Shown here: positions 43,033-44,999 of the stretch, piece by piece | How the letters are laid out: each line of letters opens with the position of its first letter | How positions within the stretch are numbered: position 1 is the first letter of the stretch | Assembly (NCBI GenBank): GCA_015057755.1 | Contig: SVDR01000010.1 | Location: 1 to 44,999, forward strand | Length of the DNA: 44,999 nt | Source: Lachnoclostridium sp. | GTDB lineage: Bacteria > Bacillota_A > Clostridia > Lachnospirales > Lachnospiraceae | Direction of reading: 5' to 3' | The notes under the pieces: model-generated | Seen by the model: the letters and a program-made list of their open reading frames with translations, nothing else | Database searches by the model: none | Told to the model about the DNA's origin: nothing | Translations under genes and position numbers: made by a program

Positions 43033-43866
43033 TTATTTTTTAATATACTGGATCGCTACACAAGCCGGACCACCCTGAGTGATAAACGCATGACTCAGTT
43101 CATATGTCTGAATTTCCACTTCCGGGAAATACTCTTTAATAAGATCCACTGCTGTCTGACAGTCTTTAAATGCGCGTGCGTGAACAACATAGAAAATGTA
43201 ATCGCTGCCGAACGGCTTACCTTTTAAACTGTCCAGGATCGCCTTAACAGCGCCAGAGAATGTTCTCTTGATCGCAAATTTGTCTAATCTCTTACAGTCT
43301 TCTGTGAGACAAAGAACCGGCTTTAATTTGAGAACAGAACCGATCGCAGCAGCTGTCGGAGTCATACGTCCGCCTCTTCTCAAGAAACCGAAGTCCTGCG
43401 GGATCAGCCAGGAATCTGTTTCGTGAGATTTCTGAACGATCCAGTCAATGATCTCTTTTGCAGATTTACCTGCTTCTTTCATCTTCTGAGCCACTGTTAC
43501 CATATAACGATGCGGTCCACAGAGAGTTCTGGAGTTGATCACTGTAATGTTGTCCTTGTTCTCAACCATTTCACGGGCACCACAAGCACTCTGATATGTA
43601 CCGGAAAGACCGTCAGCCATAGAGATGTTGATAATATCGTCTTCCGGATATTTCTCAAATGCCTCCATTACATCACCGATCGGCGGCTGGGAAGACTTCG
43701 GATGATGACCGGACGCAATCGTATTGTAAAATCTGTCATAGTCCATATGAAGGTCTCTGCCATCCCAGTCACTAATTGATACGCAAAGCGGAACTGCATC
43801 AAAGCCCATTTCCTGCGCCTGGTCAATCGTGTATAATGTAGAAGAGTCTGTAATAATTCTTACCAT
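43033..43866 (-). CDS. DegV-family (fatty-acid-binding) protein
   Basis: 277 residues. N-terminal VRIITDSSTLYT, then KSSQPPIGDVMEAFEKY, SMADGLSGTYQSA and FLRRGGRMT, the standard DegV/FakB landmarks; the TDSS and SGTY serines would hold the fatty acid carboxylate. FakB proteins present fatty acids to the FakA kinase; fakA is not nearby. Start at 43866 after GGGGAA; an ATG at 43887 is possible. Confidence 0.92.
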   Translation of the reverse strand: MVRIITDSSTLYTIDQAQEMGFDAVPLCVSISDWDGRDLHMDYDRFYNTIASGHHPKSSQPPIGDVMEAFEKYPEDDIINISMADGLSGTYQSACGAREMVENKDNITVINSRTLCGPHRYMVTVAQKMKEAGKSAKEIIDWIVQKSHETDSWLIPQDFGFLRRGGRMTPTAAAIGSVLKLKPVLCLTEDCKRLDKFAIKRTFSGAVKAILDSLKGKPFGSDYIFYVVHARAFKDCQTAVDLIKEYFPEVEIQTYELSHAFITQGGPACVAIQYIKK

Positions 43867-43911
43867 AAATATTCGTTCCCCATTCATGTAGTTTTTAATA
43901 CCATCTTTAAT

Positions 43912-43940
43912 AGTTTGCCCTACTTTCACGAAAACGTCAA
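43912..43940 (-). promoter_or_regulatory. Candidate DegV gene promoter
   Basis: TTGACG, 17 bases, CAAACT; good -35, weak -10. Confidence 0.4.
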
Positions 43941-43989
43941 GTCTTTTTCGCTAAGAATTAATAATTTTCGTCTTTTTTCTACATTTCCT

Positions 43990-44999
43990 TTACACACAAT
44001 ATCTGGTTGGCGTAATAAAATTAATCTCAATCTGCTTTTTCAGTTCTCTCATTTCCTCTGAGATCAGGCGGTTGCGAAGCTCTGCCTCTTTGGAGAAATC
44101 AAATACCAGATTCTGGTGAATATAATCATTGCCGCTATAGGCAGAATAACCGTCCATACCTGCGATTGCCACTTCTTTTACGCCGATGGCGATCAGTACC
44201 TTCAGCAACATCAGACCGGAATTATCAATGATTTCCGGAGTCATGGAGGCGTAGCTGGAGAAATTTACCATATAATCACTCTTTTGAACATCCTTCATAT
44301 TGGATGTTGTAATACATTTCTTTGTGGTAATTTCCTGAATCTTCGCATATCTGCGCATATTGCTGCTGAAAATATAATCCGGATCAAATCCTTCTGCCAG
44401 GAAGTTTACTGCGATCACTGCGGTATCTTCTTTCTGGCATTCCTTTAAGACTTCGTCCTTATGCTCCTGCAGACCTTTTCCCGGTGCAAGAAGAATGACC
44501 TTCTTCTGTCCGATCTCTTCTGCCAGACGCTTCAGCGCCTCTTTATCATCCACATAATTTTCCTGGTACTGACGATAATGCTGCTCCGCACGGTCTTTGG
44601 TATAAATTGCCTTGTGATCGGCCGGCATTCCTTTTAATAACTCATTGAACGATTTTACTGTCAGAGAATCTTTTTCTGCCAGATGGATCGCATAGTTCGG
44701 ATGACAGCCATTGATCGCAGAAAGATACAGCGGAAGTGAATATCCCCAGAATTTTGCCTTATGAATTTCATTCAGATACTCATCCATGATCTCCAGCATC
44801 GGTTCAATTTTATAATTGGTATCATAGTTCTCATTCATGTATTCTGCAAACAGTTCCAGGTTCAGATTTCCTGCTCCGCGGCCCATGCCAAATACACATG
44901 CATCGATGATCAAATCACGTTTCAGATTCATCTCCACCAGTGCTTCTGCATTTCCGAATGCCTGCTGCAGATTATTGTGTGCATGATAAGCCAGTGTGA
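43990..44999 (-). CDS. DRE-TIM aldolase domain fused to a Rossmann-like domain, N-terminus outside window
   Basis: The frame is open to the right edge (336 residues visible). TLAYHAHNNLQQAFGNAEAL then DACVFGMGRGAGNLNLELFA match HMG-CoA lyase/isopropylmalate synthase/4-hydroxy-2-oxovalerate aldolase enzymes; the AHNN histidine would bind the metal. From about 160 residues before the stop a second domain begins (KKVILLAPGKGLQEHKDEVL ... VKEVAIAGMDGYSAYSGNDY) resembling DUF115/MptE-like or sialyltransferase-like folds. Such proteins occur in surface-polysaccharide loci. The GTG at 44937 is internal and not the true start. Confidence 0.82.
   Translation of the reverse strand, partial: TLAYHAHNNLQQAFGNAEALVEMNLKRDLIIDACVFGMGRGAGNLNLELFAEYMNENYDTNYKIEPMLEIMDEYLNEIHKAKFWGYSLPLYLSAINGCHPNYAIHLAEKDSLTVKSFNELLKGMPADHKAIYTKDRAEQHYRQYQENYVDDKEALKRLAEEIGQKKVILLAPGKGLQEHKDEVLKECQKEDTAVIAVNFLAEGFDPDYIFSSNMRRYAKIQEITTKKCITTSNMKDVQKSDYMVNFSSYASMTPEIIDNSGLMLLKVLIAIGVKEVAIAGMDGYSAYSGNDYIHQNLVFDFSKEAELRNRLISEEMRELKKQIEINFITPTRYCV

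Noticed and set aside
1..44999. Mobile element, prophage, CRISPR or defence island
   Set aside because: No transposase, integrase, repeat-spacer array or phage gene seen; gene content is chromosomal housekeeping throughout.

Overview
The window looks like ordinary chromosome from a low-to-mid GC Clostridia member, most probably Lachnospiraceae. Pointers are the single-chain PurL, clpC next to radA, ruvA-ruvB-zapA joined to a U32 peptidase and a RodA/PBP pair, lipoproteins with Ala/Thr or Glu/Thr-rich linkers, a gut-type serpin, and strong AAGGAGG ribosome sites. Genus cannot be fixed from sequence alone. I see no IS element, prophage, CRISPR array or integration site. Most genes lie on the minus strand, and both edges cut a gene (purL on the left, a DRE-TIM aldolase fusion on the right).

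Layout. 1-9 kb: purL, a sigma-70-like protein without region 4, a LysR regulator, a nuclease-helicase fusion, an FMN split-barrel protein, an HPr-like protein without the active histidine, alanine dehydrogenase. 9-17 kb: tRNA-Trp, then a protein-quality-control operon read leftwards (GntR/YtrA regulator, mcsA, mcsB, clpC, a small unknown gene, radA), then a serpin lipoprotein. 17-20.7 kb: small membrane and lipoprotein genes, dapA-dapB behind an attenuator-like leader, a tandem-OB SSB-like protein. 20.8-26 kb: YihY/BrkB protein, a three-gene ABC importer (binding protein, permease, ATPase), an amidohydrolase, a NUDIX hydrolase. 26-35.3 kb: a cell-wall/recombination run, ruvA-ruvB-zapA-U32-rodA-pbp-S9 peptidase. 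35.4-45 kb: YprB-like exonuclease, DUF5662 protein, cold-shock protein, Hsp33, methyltransferase, SEC-C protein, a lipoprotein-transglutaminase-EcsC operon, DegV, and the aldolase fusion.

How the genes work together. McsA/McsB/ClpC form the arginine-phosphorylation protein-quality system, but here a GntR-type regulator stands where CtsR is expected, and McsB departs from the family at three active-site motifs while ClpC keeps the phosphoarginine-pocket glutamates. DapA and DapB make the first two committed steps to diaminopimelate, which feeds the wall that the RodA/PBP pair builds. Hsp33 and the cold-shock protein add stress functions.

The most unusual points are the altered McsB with its regulator swap, the sigma-like protein lacking promoter-reading parts, the short dapA attenuator leader, a ribosome-binding site buried in a terminator stem, the nuclease-helicase fusion, and the aldolase fusion at the right edge. 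Several chosen starts lie inside longer open frames because the ribosome site sits just before the internal start.
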